Shown here: piece after piece, positions 1 through 7,681 of the stretch | Numbering within the stretch: the stretch's first letter is position 1 | How the letters are laid out: the number at the start of each line of letters is the position of its first letter | Assembly (NCBI GenBank): GCA_039105265.1 | Contig: JAPFFF010000013.1 | Span: 620,001 to 684,000, forward strand | Direction: 5' to 3' | Source: Tritrichomonas musculus | Lineage: Eukaryota; Parabasalia; Tritrichomonadida; Tritrichomonadidae | Length of the DNA stretch: 64,000 bases | Made by a program: the position numbers and the translations under genes | The notes under the pieces: generated by a model | Database searches by the model: none | What the model saw: only the letters and a program-made list of their open reading frames with translations | Told to the model about the DNA's origin: nothing

Positions 1-204
1 TAAGCCTGAGATATCAATATTTTGATTAGGATCGAAATTAAATGCAATATTAAATTCATCATCATCTGAAGGTGGTCCAAAAGAAAAAAGATTAAAAGGA
101 TCAGCATTAAATTTGTTAATTTCTTCTATAGTAGGCGTAATTTGCTGTTGAGGGATACTATCATACCAAGGAATTTTATATTCTGGATCAAATTCGGTAA
201 TCAT
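1..204 (-). CDS. hypothetical protein, 3' part outside window
   Basis: An open frame starts at an ATG (complement of 202-204) and runs off the left edge, giving 68 visible residues beginning MITEFDPEYKIPWYDSIPQQ. It is acidic and rich in Pro, Asp and Phe, with no recognisable domain. The start is supported by a trichomonad-type initiator TCATTTT on the minus strand (214-220), about 10 bases before the ATG. Family unknown. The frame is judged real because of the initiator and the ordinary amino-acid composition. Confidence 0.55.
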   Translation of the reverse strand, partial: MITEFDPEYKIPWYDSIPQQQITPTIEEINKFNADPFNLFSFGPPSDDDEFNIAFNFDPNQNIDISGL

Positions 205-779
205 TGAAATAAAAAAATGATTTTTGATGAAAATTTTCATATATTAAATTTTCAATCAAAAATTTATAAAATTGCGGTTTCAGTTTATGCCAAAAAGTTA
301 TTTTTTTTCACAGAAAATTTTGATTTGTTTAACATCTATTATTTTTAATAGAAAATTTGAATGGTTTAATGAAAAAGAAGTGAACTGACTACTTATGATA
401 ATTTTTATTTCTGTTAACTCGCATTACATTTGATAAAAAAAATTTTATCATTGTATATATTTTACATTACAAATTGCAATAATATTTTGAAAATCAAATC
501 ATGATAAAGGTAAAAAAAAATAAATAAATTCATATTGATTCATGTTTATATAAATTTTAACACAAAAGTAGCAAATGCTATTGGATATTATTTGGTAATT
601 ATTATATAATTATATTTCGAAATTGACATTAAGAGTAATAATTAAAATTATCTTGAATGAAAATAATCATTAGAGTAAATAATTAAAAATAACATGATTA
701 TCACCGAGTAAAACAAAAACTTCATTGATATATTCGCAAATTTTCCCTAGCATTTTGTAAAATTAATTTTGGTTTGCAA
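205..779. other. intergenic, A/T-rich
   Basis: No coding frame is supported here. The stretch holds the Inr of the left-edge gene (214-220). It also holds a short match (about 290-303, TTATGCCAAAAAGTT) to the arms of the foldback element at 37647-38508, which may be a relic of that family. Otherwise only A/T-rich sequence is seen. Confidence 0.5.
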
Positions 780-1835
780 TTAAACAAATAGTTTTGACAT
801 TGCTTGATTAATATTTTTATAAAGTTCGAATTCGTATTCAAGATCAACAATTCTTCTTATTAGCTCTTCTTTTAAAAAAGTTTCTTTGGCTAAGCTCTGT
901 TTGATTTGGGTGTAATTTTTATCAACATTTAATAATTTAAATTGACTATGGAACAAAAATAGAAATAAAAGCAAAAATAATGATATGAATAATGCGAAAA
1001 TAATTACCTTAAGACCTACAATTTCATTTTGATTATTTTTCATTTGTTCTTGAATAATCTCGATCATTTTTGAATTTTCCTTTTCTTTATTATGTTCTGT
1101 TTGCTCTTTTTGAACAAGTTCTTTGATAATTTTTGTATTAATAGAATTGAAATCAAAAGTTTTTGGATATTCTGTAAGTAATTGATTCAAATACTTTAAC
1201 TCATCATTTCCAAAATAAATAAAAGAAAATAAAATCGAAGCTTTCCTTCCATATCTTGATAAATACTTGAATAAAAACTCGATAATCTGATGATTTGAAA
1301 TTAACTTTTTTGAATGGTTTACAAAATATTTTTCCAAAATTTTATACATAAATGGAATTGGTATTAATAACATTATATCATCTTCTATAAATTCAACCAA
1401 GTTATTTGAAATTGCTTCTTCATAGTCATCTAAATTGCTATTCTGCGTATCATCTATTTTTATAAGGAATTGAATTAGAGTATCGTTTGAAAAGTTCGAA
1501 AAGTAATCTTCCAATTCTTTATTTAATGATGTAAAACCATATCGTTTTGTCAAAAAATAAAGGTTAATTGCTTCTTCTCTTGCAACGTGATAATTTTGAT
1601 GTTGACAATGACTGATGAATGTTCTAATCGAATTGTCTGATATATTCGTAAACAAAACATTACCTTGTTCATCTAAAATATTGACATTATTGATTTTTTC
1701 AGTTGTTTGTTTTTTATCAAATAATTCGGAATACGAAAAAAAATCTCTGTTCATATGATATATAGGATTATATAAGAATAAATCATCTTTAATTGGAGAA
1801 TCAACAGCTTGTTTGATTATTTTTTTGTTAGTCAT
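780..1835 (-). CDS. BTB-like protein with C-terminal membrane segment and coiled coil
   Basis: I place the start at the ATG complementary to 1833-1835 (MTNKKIIKQA...), giving about 351 residues; the frame continues upstream only through a TTG codon. The N-terminal 110 residues resemble the second half of a BTB fold (FISHC...A..LYFLTKRYGF..LN.ELEDYF). A helical BACK-like middle follows. There is a single strong hydrophobic segment near residues 275-295 (IIFALFISLFLLLFLFLF), preceded by a charged helical stretch and followed by a predicted coiled coil (TQIKQSLAKETFLKEELIRR). Related BTB-plus-TM proteins are common in Tritrichomonas. An adaptor anchored in a membrane is inference. An Inr (TCATTTT, 1854-1860) lies about 19 bases upstream. 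Confidence 0.6.
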   Translation of the reverse strand: MTNKKIIKQAVDSPIKDDLFLYNPIYHMNRDFFSYSELFDKKQTTEKINNVNILDEQGNVLFTNISDNSIRTFISHCQHQNYHVAREEAINLYFLTKRYGFTSLNKELEDYFSNFSNDTLIQFLIKIDDTQNSNLDDYEEAISNNLVEFIEDDIMLLIPIPFMYKILEKYFVNHSKKLISNHQIIEFLFKYLSRYGRKASILFSFIYFGNDELKYLNQLLTEYPKTFDFNSINTKIIKELVQKEQTEHNKEKENSKMIEIIQEQMKNNQNEIVGLKVIIFALFISLFLLLFLFLFHSQFKLLNVDKNYTQIKQSLAKETFLKEELIRRIVDLEYEFELYKNINQAMSKLFV

Positions 1836-1853
1836 TTTACAAATCATAAAAAT

Positions 1854-1860
1854 AAAATGA
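1854..1860 (-). promoter_or_regulatory. initiator (Inr) of the BTB-like gene
   Basis: TCATTTT on the minus strand matches the trichomonad Inr TCA-Py-(T/A) and lies about 19 bases before the chosen ATG. It supports the shorter start. Confidence 0.5.
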
Positions 1861-1889
1861 AAAAATCTATTTAGATAATATCCTATCAA

Positions 1890-2910
1890 AAAGTCGAAGA
1901 TAAGAAAATTGTGTAGTTTTTATTTGAAAATCTGAAGATAATTGATACAATATTTCAGTGCAATTAAGAGATACTTCAAATTGAATTGATTTTTTTCTGA
2001 ATGATTTGAGTTGCAAATTTAGTTTTTTTTTTTTTTCATTTTTCTCGATATTTTTTAGTTGATTTTATGTTAAAAAAATCAAATATTTATTTTTTAGATA
2101 TATTATGAAAATAAAAAATAATTATACATTAATTTATTATAATTGTAAAACATTTATTTTTCAAATTTTGATATATGATTATGAAAAAATTAGATATTTT
2201 TAATTTTCAGCAAAAAAATTTTTTTATTATTAAAATCATGATTTATGTAGAAATCAAAAAAAAAATCATAATTTTATATCTTTGATTATTCATGTATCAG
2301 TATTATCTCAGTTCAGTAAATTTACCTAATACTGATAAGAAACCAGAATTCTCTGTTTTTAAATAAATCAATTGAGTAAAAATCACTAAAATTGGAACAG
2401 TTTGTTTCGATGTGGATTCAGAACTAGATGATAGTTTTGTGATAACTTATCAATTCTTTCATACGAAAGATGCAATTGTTGCATTGCCAAATTGCAGAAG
2501 AGCTTTTATTGAGTATAAGTATGATACTATTGTAACGTTCATATTTTTATTATTTTTCATTCAAATTGTTGTAAAATTCGAGAAGAAAAAGAATAAAATC
2601 ATCTATATCAAGCCAAATTAAAATTCAAATTTTATAATAACGTGATTTTTTATTCAAAATTTGAAGCACTATGACCTTTTTGAAACAACATTATTTATTC
2701 CATCCGTACTGAATCCAGCATCAATATAGATGATGAGCCGAAATTGAGATTTAAATCATGCAATTAAATGAAAATAAACAAGTATTCATGTAAATAATGA
2801 AAAATCAAGTTAAAAAAAATTTTTTTTTTTGACTTTTAAAAATTCTCTCAAATTTCCCAAAATTTTATGTCAAAATATTTAATTTTCCTGATAAATCTGA
2901 TAGAGCAAGA
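1890..2910. other. intergenic, A/T-rich with homopolymers
   Basis: About 1 kb between divergently transcribed genes. It holds long A and T runs and one short open frame (2412-2621) without coding features. No repeat, RNA gene or terminator was recognised. Confidence 0.45.
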
Positions 2911-5538
2911 ATGAATATGCAAGAATACACAGCTAAAATAAACAAAATTCAAAACAATATATTGGAATTTATAGACAATGACCAAAGTTCAGATGAAAAG
3001 TTTGATTACCAAAATATTATATTAGATGTTAAAATATTTCATGAAAATCGCAACGAAGTTAAATTCATTCTTCAGTTTTTGACGGAAGTTTCTAATAACC
3101 ATCATCGCAGCAAAAATTTTTTCACCAAAATTGAACAAATATTAAATTATTTTAAAGATGAAATAAAGACAAATTTTTCACCATTGGATATCTATAGTAT
3201 ATTTAAAAGCAATAAACGCATACTTTTATATTTGATTGAAGAAAAAATTTTAGTTATTGATCAAATTATTTTGACAGAAATGTTAAATGAAAAAAATTCT
3301 ACATCAAAATATTTTACACCAGAAATTCAGCAGTTTGTAAAAGAAAAAAGTTTAGTTAATGCCTCATTAAAAAAATTAAATAAGAAAATCGCTGATAAAA
3401 TATTAAATACGCTTCCGGACAATTTTTATGCAAATCGAAAAATTGGAGAAAATGACAATTATCTCTGCACGCTGATTCAGAATGATTCAGTTGTTGATTT
3501 TATCAAATATACAAGTGAAATAAACTTGAAATTAAATATTTGCATTGAAGATTCAATATATGAAACAAATTCTTTTTTAATTGATAAAAAACCGTCACTA
3601 ATTGAATACTCTACATTTTTTGGATCAATTCAAATTTTCAAATATTTGTATATGAAGAAAGTTAAGCTAACACCATCATTGTGGATTTACGCAATTCATG
3701 GCCATAATGCTGAAATAATTCATTTTCTTGAAGATGAAAAAAATTTTCCTGAAGAAAATTTTGATTGCTTTGTTGAATCAATTAAATGCTTTCATAATGA
3801 AATATTCGATTACTTACAAAACAACTATGCACAAATAAGAATAGATACACTTAAAAAACTTAGTTTTAAATATAAAAATTTAATGAATATTCCAGGAAAT
3901 CAAATAAATAAATCATCATTTTTTGACCTATGCACATATGATATGCCTTCTTTTGTTGAAGTAATGCTGAATTCAGAAAGGATTAATGTAAATGAAATTC
4001 ATAAAGAAGTTGGCGAAAACAAAATTAATCATATAACAGCTTTGTATGTTGCTACAATTAAAGGAAATGTCGATATTGTGAAACTTTTATTACAACAAAA
4101 AGAAATCGATGTTAATACTCTAAATCAATTTCAAACAATAGACACTTCTAATGCCCAATATAATATAAATATTATAAATATTAAAGAAAAAACTGCTTTA
4201 TTCGCTGCTTCATCAAAAGGGGACATTGAAATCATGAAACTTTTATTACAAAATGAAAAAATTGATGTTAATAAAATAAATTCATATCGTGAAGAAGCTG
4301 TTTATACAACAGAGAAAGATAATCAAACAGAGAATGATAATCAAACAGAGAAAGATAATCAAACAGAGAATGATAATCAAACAGAGAATGATAATCAAAC
4401 AGAGAATGATAATCAAACAGAGAATGATAATCAAACAGAGAAAGATAATCAAATGGAGAATGATAATCAAACAGAGAATGATAATCAAACAGAGAATGAT
4501 AATCAAACAGAGAAAGATAATCGAATGGAGAATGATAATCAAAAAGAGGATGAAACTAATGAAAATTATGGAATTAATAAAGATGAAAATGATTTTTCTA
4601 AATATAATGGACATCCTTTTTATAGTAAATTTGAAACTGCTTTAAGCATTGCAATAATGCAAGGAAATCTTGGAATAATAAAACTGCTATTAAATCATGA
4701 AAAAATCGATGTAAATATTGATTATATTAGAAAATATTATCATATTAGCTTATGTTATGAAAAGGAAAACATGATGAAAACAATGTTATATATTGCTGTT
4801 GAAAAAGGAGATATTGAAATCGTGAAGCTTTTATTAAAAAATAAAAACATTGATGTTAACAAACCATACATAATAGAAACAGCTGAATATAAAGATAAAG
4901 ATATATCTGATATAATTAATTTAATCGATGATGATTGGTCTGAAAAATGGCCGCCAGGAAATCCAAGTGAGAATTACTATTTGAACACTTGTTATTGCCC
5001 AAAAAATCAAACAAAAAATGGTTCGTGCAAGTTAAAAATAATATCACCTCTTCACAAAGCTGTTGAAGATGGAAAAGTCGATATTATAAAATTTTTAATA
5101 TCAAATGAAAATTTAAATATTAATCTCAAAAATAGATTGTTTGAGATTTCAATAAATGAATCTGTTTGGACAACTGAAGGTGAAGAAAAAACAGCTCTAT
5201 ATATTGCCATTGAAAAATATAATATTGAAATTGTGAAGCTTCTATTGAAAAATCCAAAAATCAATGTTAATATTTTAAATATCACTTATCAATGGAGTGA
5301 TATTTGTCCTTTTAAAGATGAACTATCTGTTTTATATTATGCTGTTTGCAAGAATCAAACTGAAATTATTAATCTTTTATTGAAATGTAAAAATATTGAT
5401 ATTAATATTAAAAATATCATTCACTCGTATGCATTTCATAGAATAATTGAAAAAAGGACAGCTTTAGATTGTGCAACAATTCACAAAAATTATCATATAA
5501 TTGATCTCCTTAAAAAAAGATCATTTACTGATTTTTGA
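2911..5538 (+). CDS. DUF3447-type ankyrin repeat protein with DNQTEN expansion
   Basis: An 875-residue intronless protein of the trichomonad ankyrin family. The N-terminal 250 residues form the conserved leader (VSNNHHRSKNFFTKIEQIL; IFKSNKRILLYLIE; FFGSIQIFKYL; SLWIYAIHGHNAEIIHFLED), a DUF3447-like region. From about residue 370 there are at least seven ankyrin repeats (TALYVATIKGNVDIVKLLLQ and relatives) separated by long linkers. Between two of them, at about residues 470-547, lie thirteen copies of a six-residue unit DNQTEN/K. The closest relative in the window is the gene at 35761-37512, which shares the leader almost motif for motif. Ankyrin arrays usually bind proteins; the partner is unknown. 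The TAAA-type stop context is absent; the stop is TGA. Confidence 0.85.
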   Translation: MNMQEYTAKINKIQNNILEFIDNDQSSDEKFDYQNIILDVKIFHENRNEVKFILQFLTEVSNNHHRSKNFFTKIEQILNYFKDEIKTNFSPLDIYSIFKSNKRILLYLIEEKILVIDQIILTEMLNEKNSTSKYFTPEIQQFVKEKSLVNASLKKLNKKIADKILNTLPDNFYANRKIGENDNYLCTLIQNDSVVDFIKYTSEINLKLNICIEDSIYETNSFLIDKKPSLIEYSTFFGSIQIFKYLYMKKVKLTPSLWIYAIHGHNAEIIHFLEDEKNFPEENFDCFVESIKCFHNEIFDYLQNNYAQIRIDTLKKLSFKYKNLMNIPGNQINKSSFFDLCTYDMPSFVEVMLNSERINVNEIHKEVGENKINHITALYVATIKGNVDIVKLLLQQKEIDVNTLNQFQTIDTSNAQYNINIINIKEKTALFAASSKGDIEIMKLLLQNEKIDVNKINSYREEAVYTTEKDNQTENDNQTEKDNQTENDNQTENDNQTENDNQTENDNQTEKDNQMENDNQTENDNQTENDNQTEKDNRMENDNQKEDETNENYGINKDENDFSKYNGHPFYSKFETALSIAIMQGNLGIIKLLLNHEKIDVNIDYIRKYYHISLCYEKENMMKTMLYIAVEKGDIEIVKLLLKNKNIDVNKPYIIETAEYKDKDISDIINLIDDDWSEKWPPGNPSENYYLNTCYCPKNQTKNGSCKLKIISPLHKAVEDGKVDIIKFLISNENLNINLKNRLFEISINESVWTTEGEEKTALYIAIEKYNIEIVKLLLKNPKINVNILNITYQWSDICPFKDELSVLYYAVCKNQTEIINLLLKCKNIDINIKNIIHSYAFHRIIEKRTALDCATIHKNYHIIDLLKKRSFTDF
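4318..4551 (+). repeat. 18-bp coding tandem repeat (13 units)
   Basis: Thirteen in-frame copies of GATAATCAAACAGAGAAT with a few point changes encode the DNQTEN/DNQTEK tract. The near-identity of the DNA units indicates recent expansion. Frames on both strands stay open through it because the unit length is a multiple of three, producing artefactual overlapping ORFs. Confidence 0.9.
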
Positions 5539-5856
5539 TTTGTTTAAAAACCTTTAATGTTATAAATGATTTTTAATATTTTTTTTTTTTTATAACATAA
5601 AAAATGATAATTTATAAGAAAGTTTTTTGACAAATTTGATTAGAATCATCCAATCACTTTTCCTTATATTAAATCGTGCCTATTATTGGTATTTTTTTTT
5701 AAGTGAATTTTTATTTTTTCTGAAAAAAGTCAAAATGATTTTTGTTTTTGAGATAAATTTTTCAGAAAATTATTTGAAAATTATTGATTTTTGATAATGA
5801 TTTTTTTTCACAATTTTTTTTTTGAGTTGTCTTGAAATTTATGTCATCTTGAATTT

Positions 5857-5867
5857 TCACTTCATTT
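5857..5867 (+). promoter_or_regulatory. double initiator (Inr)
   Basis: TCACTT and TCATTT lie back to back, 7-17 bases before the ATG at 5874. Both match TCA-Py-(T/A). The placement directly supports the small gene that follows. Confidence 0.55.
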
Positions 5868-5873
5868 TGCCAT

Positions 5874-6116
5874 ATGAGTATCATTAAAAAACTCTTTAAA
5901 AAAGCTGAAAAAGAAGTGAAAAAAAATATTCCAAATGAAATAAGAGAATTTCTTCCTCCAGAAATTAGACACGATTTAGAAAAAAAGTTTAGAGACAAAG
6001 TAATTCCAAAAGAAATCAAACAAATTTATGAAGCTTGTGATAGGGCAACTGCTCCATTTAATGAAATTTTTTCAATTGCAAATGAATTATATAAAATACA
6101 TAAGAATTGCAAATAA
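5874..6116 (+). CDS. small Lys-rich protein, unknown
   Basis: An 80-residue frame beginning MSIIKKLFKKAEKEVKKNIP. The first 20 residues could form an amphipathic basic helix, and the whole is Lys/Glu-rich without a signal peptide or membrane segment. Two initiator motifs directly precede the ATG and the stop is TAAACA, both typical of trichomonad genes. That is the main reason to accept such a short frame. No family was recognised. The start MSIIKKLFKKA recalls amphipathic peptides of small viral or host accessory proteins, but nothing further can be said. Confidence 0.6.
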   Translation: MSIIKKLFKKAEKEVKKNIPNEIREFLPPEIRHDLEKKFRDKVIPKEIKQIYEACDRATAPFNEIFSIANELYKIHKNCK

Positions 6117-6427
6117 ACAAAACATTAATTTCTTTTGAATAAACAAGCTTTATTCACTTTATTTATCATTTTTATTCTTTTATTATGTGATTATTTAAAA
6201 TATGAAACATGCTTTTTTAGTAAGCTTTACAACTGATCAATAGAATGCATATCAAAAGACAGAAATGTTTATGAATGATGAATATCTAAATCATAATATT
6301 ATATTTTAATATATATGAATAATACTTTTTATATCAAATTCTACATTAGCATATAATAAAGAAGTGTATAGTTTTTATTAGAAGTCTTTTAATATTAACT
6401 TTTGATAAAAATAAACAATTAAAAAAA

Positions 6428-7031
6428 TCATTGTAAAAAATATAGACTTTCGTTTAAAAATTCATCTTCTACTTCTTCTTCATTTTCTTCAAAGTATTTT
6501 TCATTTCCAGTATCATATAAATAATCATTCAAATTAGGAAAATCAAAAAATATGTTTGAAATATTTTTTTTTTGATTTCTTTTGCAATTTATCTGAATGC
6601 TGAAGCACCCAACTTTTAGAATCGGGAAGATCATTAAAAGTAAATGATAAATATTTTTTTTCTCTCATCGAATATTTCGTTTTAATGCATTTGAATCCGT
6701 TTTTCTTTAGATTCTTATTGATCGAATTTGGTTTTCGTTTTATGAAGATTCCAAATATTTTCGTATTAATAATAAAATATGTTTCATTGTACCATGCAAT
6801 TCCAATTTTATTAATTAGTTCTGGATGTTCTTCAACAAAATCTAAACAGATCTTCACAACTGTTTTCAGTTTCATTTTCGGATTCGTTTTGGTGACTTGT
6901 TTCTCAAGCTCTTCAATCATTCCAAAATATTCTGAATAAAAATGATTTGAAATGGGTTTGTGAACATAATTTAAATATTTTTTTTTCTTTTGCGATTTAA
7001 ATATAATCCTTTGAAAAAGTTCTTTCATCAT
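6428..7031 (-). CDS. initiator-binding-domain (IBD-like) protein, frameshifted
   Basis: The first frame (start complementary to 7029-7031, 162 residues, stop at 6543) has the pattern of the trichomonad initiator-binding domain family: ICLDFVEEHPELINKIGIAW, then YFIINTKIFGIFIKRKPNSI and a following NGFKC segment, then W at about residue 143. In Trichomonas, IBP39 uses this winged-helix domain to bind the Inr. After a run of ten A on the minus strand (about 6562-6573) the frame ends within nine residues. The next frame, to 6428, carries an acidic tail with DYLYDTGNEKYFEENEEEVE. A one-base indel in the homopolymer would join them. It is either a recent pseudogene or a sequencing error. An Inr TCATTA lies upstream. 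The family call is moderate. Confidence 0.6.
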
Positions 7032-7040
7032 TTTCACCAA

Positions 7041-7498
7041 AAATAATGAAAATTTAATAAAAAGAAATAATAAATAAAGAATTTAGATTTGTACTTCTTC
7101 TTCATAAATACTCAAGACTCTTAAAGTCATAAGTATGCTATCAAAAAATACGCCATACAGTACCATATCACTCTTTCATGAAAAATGAAAAAAATTTCCG
7201 TTTTCAATGTTTATTGAAAAATTCAATTCATTCATTTGTAAAATCAATTTAAACATTTCCCAAATTCATTTTATTAAATATTTTTTTATTTTTGGCTTAA
7301 CACATATGAATATACCTAATTTTTTTAAACAGTACATAAAAAAGTTCAAAATTATTTTTCTAATGATAAATTATTTATTATTTCTACTTTTCCAATTTAT
7401 TAGTTATTTAAAATATTCATATTTTTATTGATTAAAAATTATAATAAATGGTAACTGGATATATAAAAATAGTGTAAGAGAAAGAAGAAGAAAAAAAT
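7041..7498. other. intergenic, nothing recognised
   Basis: A/T-rich. The short open frame 7207-7431 is hydrophobic and Phe/Ile-rich as expected of translated A/T-rich DNA, and has no initiator. A purine-rich run at 7476-7500 precedes the tRNA terminator. Confidence 0.4.
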
Positions 7499-7504
7499 AA
7501 AAAA
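7499..7504 (-). terminator. RNA polymerase III T-run after tRNA-Pro
   Basis: Six T in a row on the minus strand, five bases beyond the tRNA 3' end, with more T runs following. This is the usual Pol III stop signal. Confidence 0.7.
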
Positions 7505-7508
7505 CTTT

Positions 7509-7580
7509 GGGGCAATCCGGGAATTGAACCCGGGACCTCGCGCACCCTAAGCGCGAATCATACCACTAGACTAATTGCCC
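7509..7580 (-). tRNA. tRNA-Pro (anticodon AGG)
   Basis: Reading the minus strand, the seven-base acceptor stem GGGCAAT pairs with ATTGCCC, with C as discriminator. The D arm contains AGTGGTA. The anticodon stem CGCGC/GCGCG encloses the loop TTAGGGT, giving anticodon AGG. The T arm is CCGGG-TTCAATT-CCCGG. All stems pair and the sequence has the general form of eukaryotic tRNA-Pro. There is no intron and CCA is not encoded. Confidence 0.95.
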
Positions 7581-7681
7581 TTCGTTTCCTTTAAATTTTT
7601 AATGATAAAAAATTTATAAAAACGTTTTTTAATTAAAATTTTTGATAGCTTTGGGCAAAATAATAAGAATATTAATAGACG

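Noticed and set aside
2412-2621. Open frame of 69 codons
   Set aside because: No initiator, no domain; begins in a region of ordinary A/T-rich intergenic sequence.
4282-4645. Open frames on both strands over the hexapeptide tract
   Set aside because: Produced by the 18-bp repeat length; the ankyrin frame is the real one.
7207-7431. Open frame of 74 codons, Phe/Ile-rich
   Set aside because: Composition is that of translated A/T-rich DNA and no initiator or neighbour supports it.
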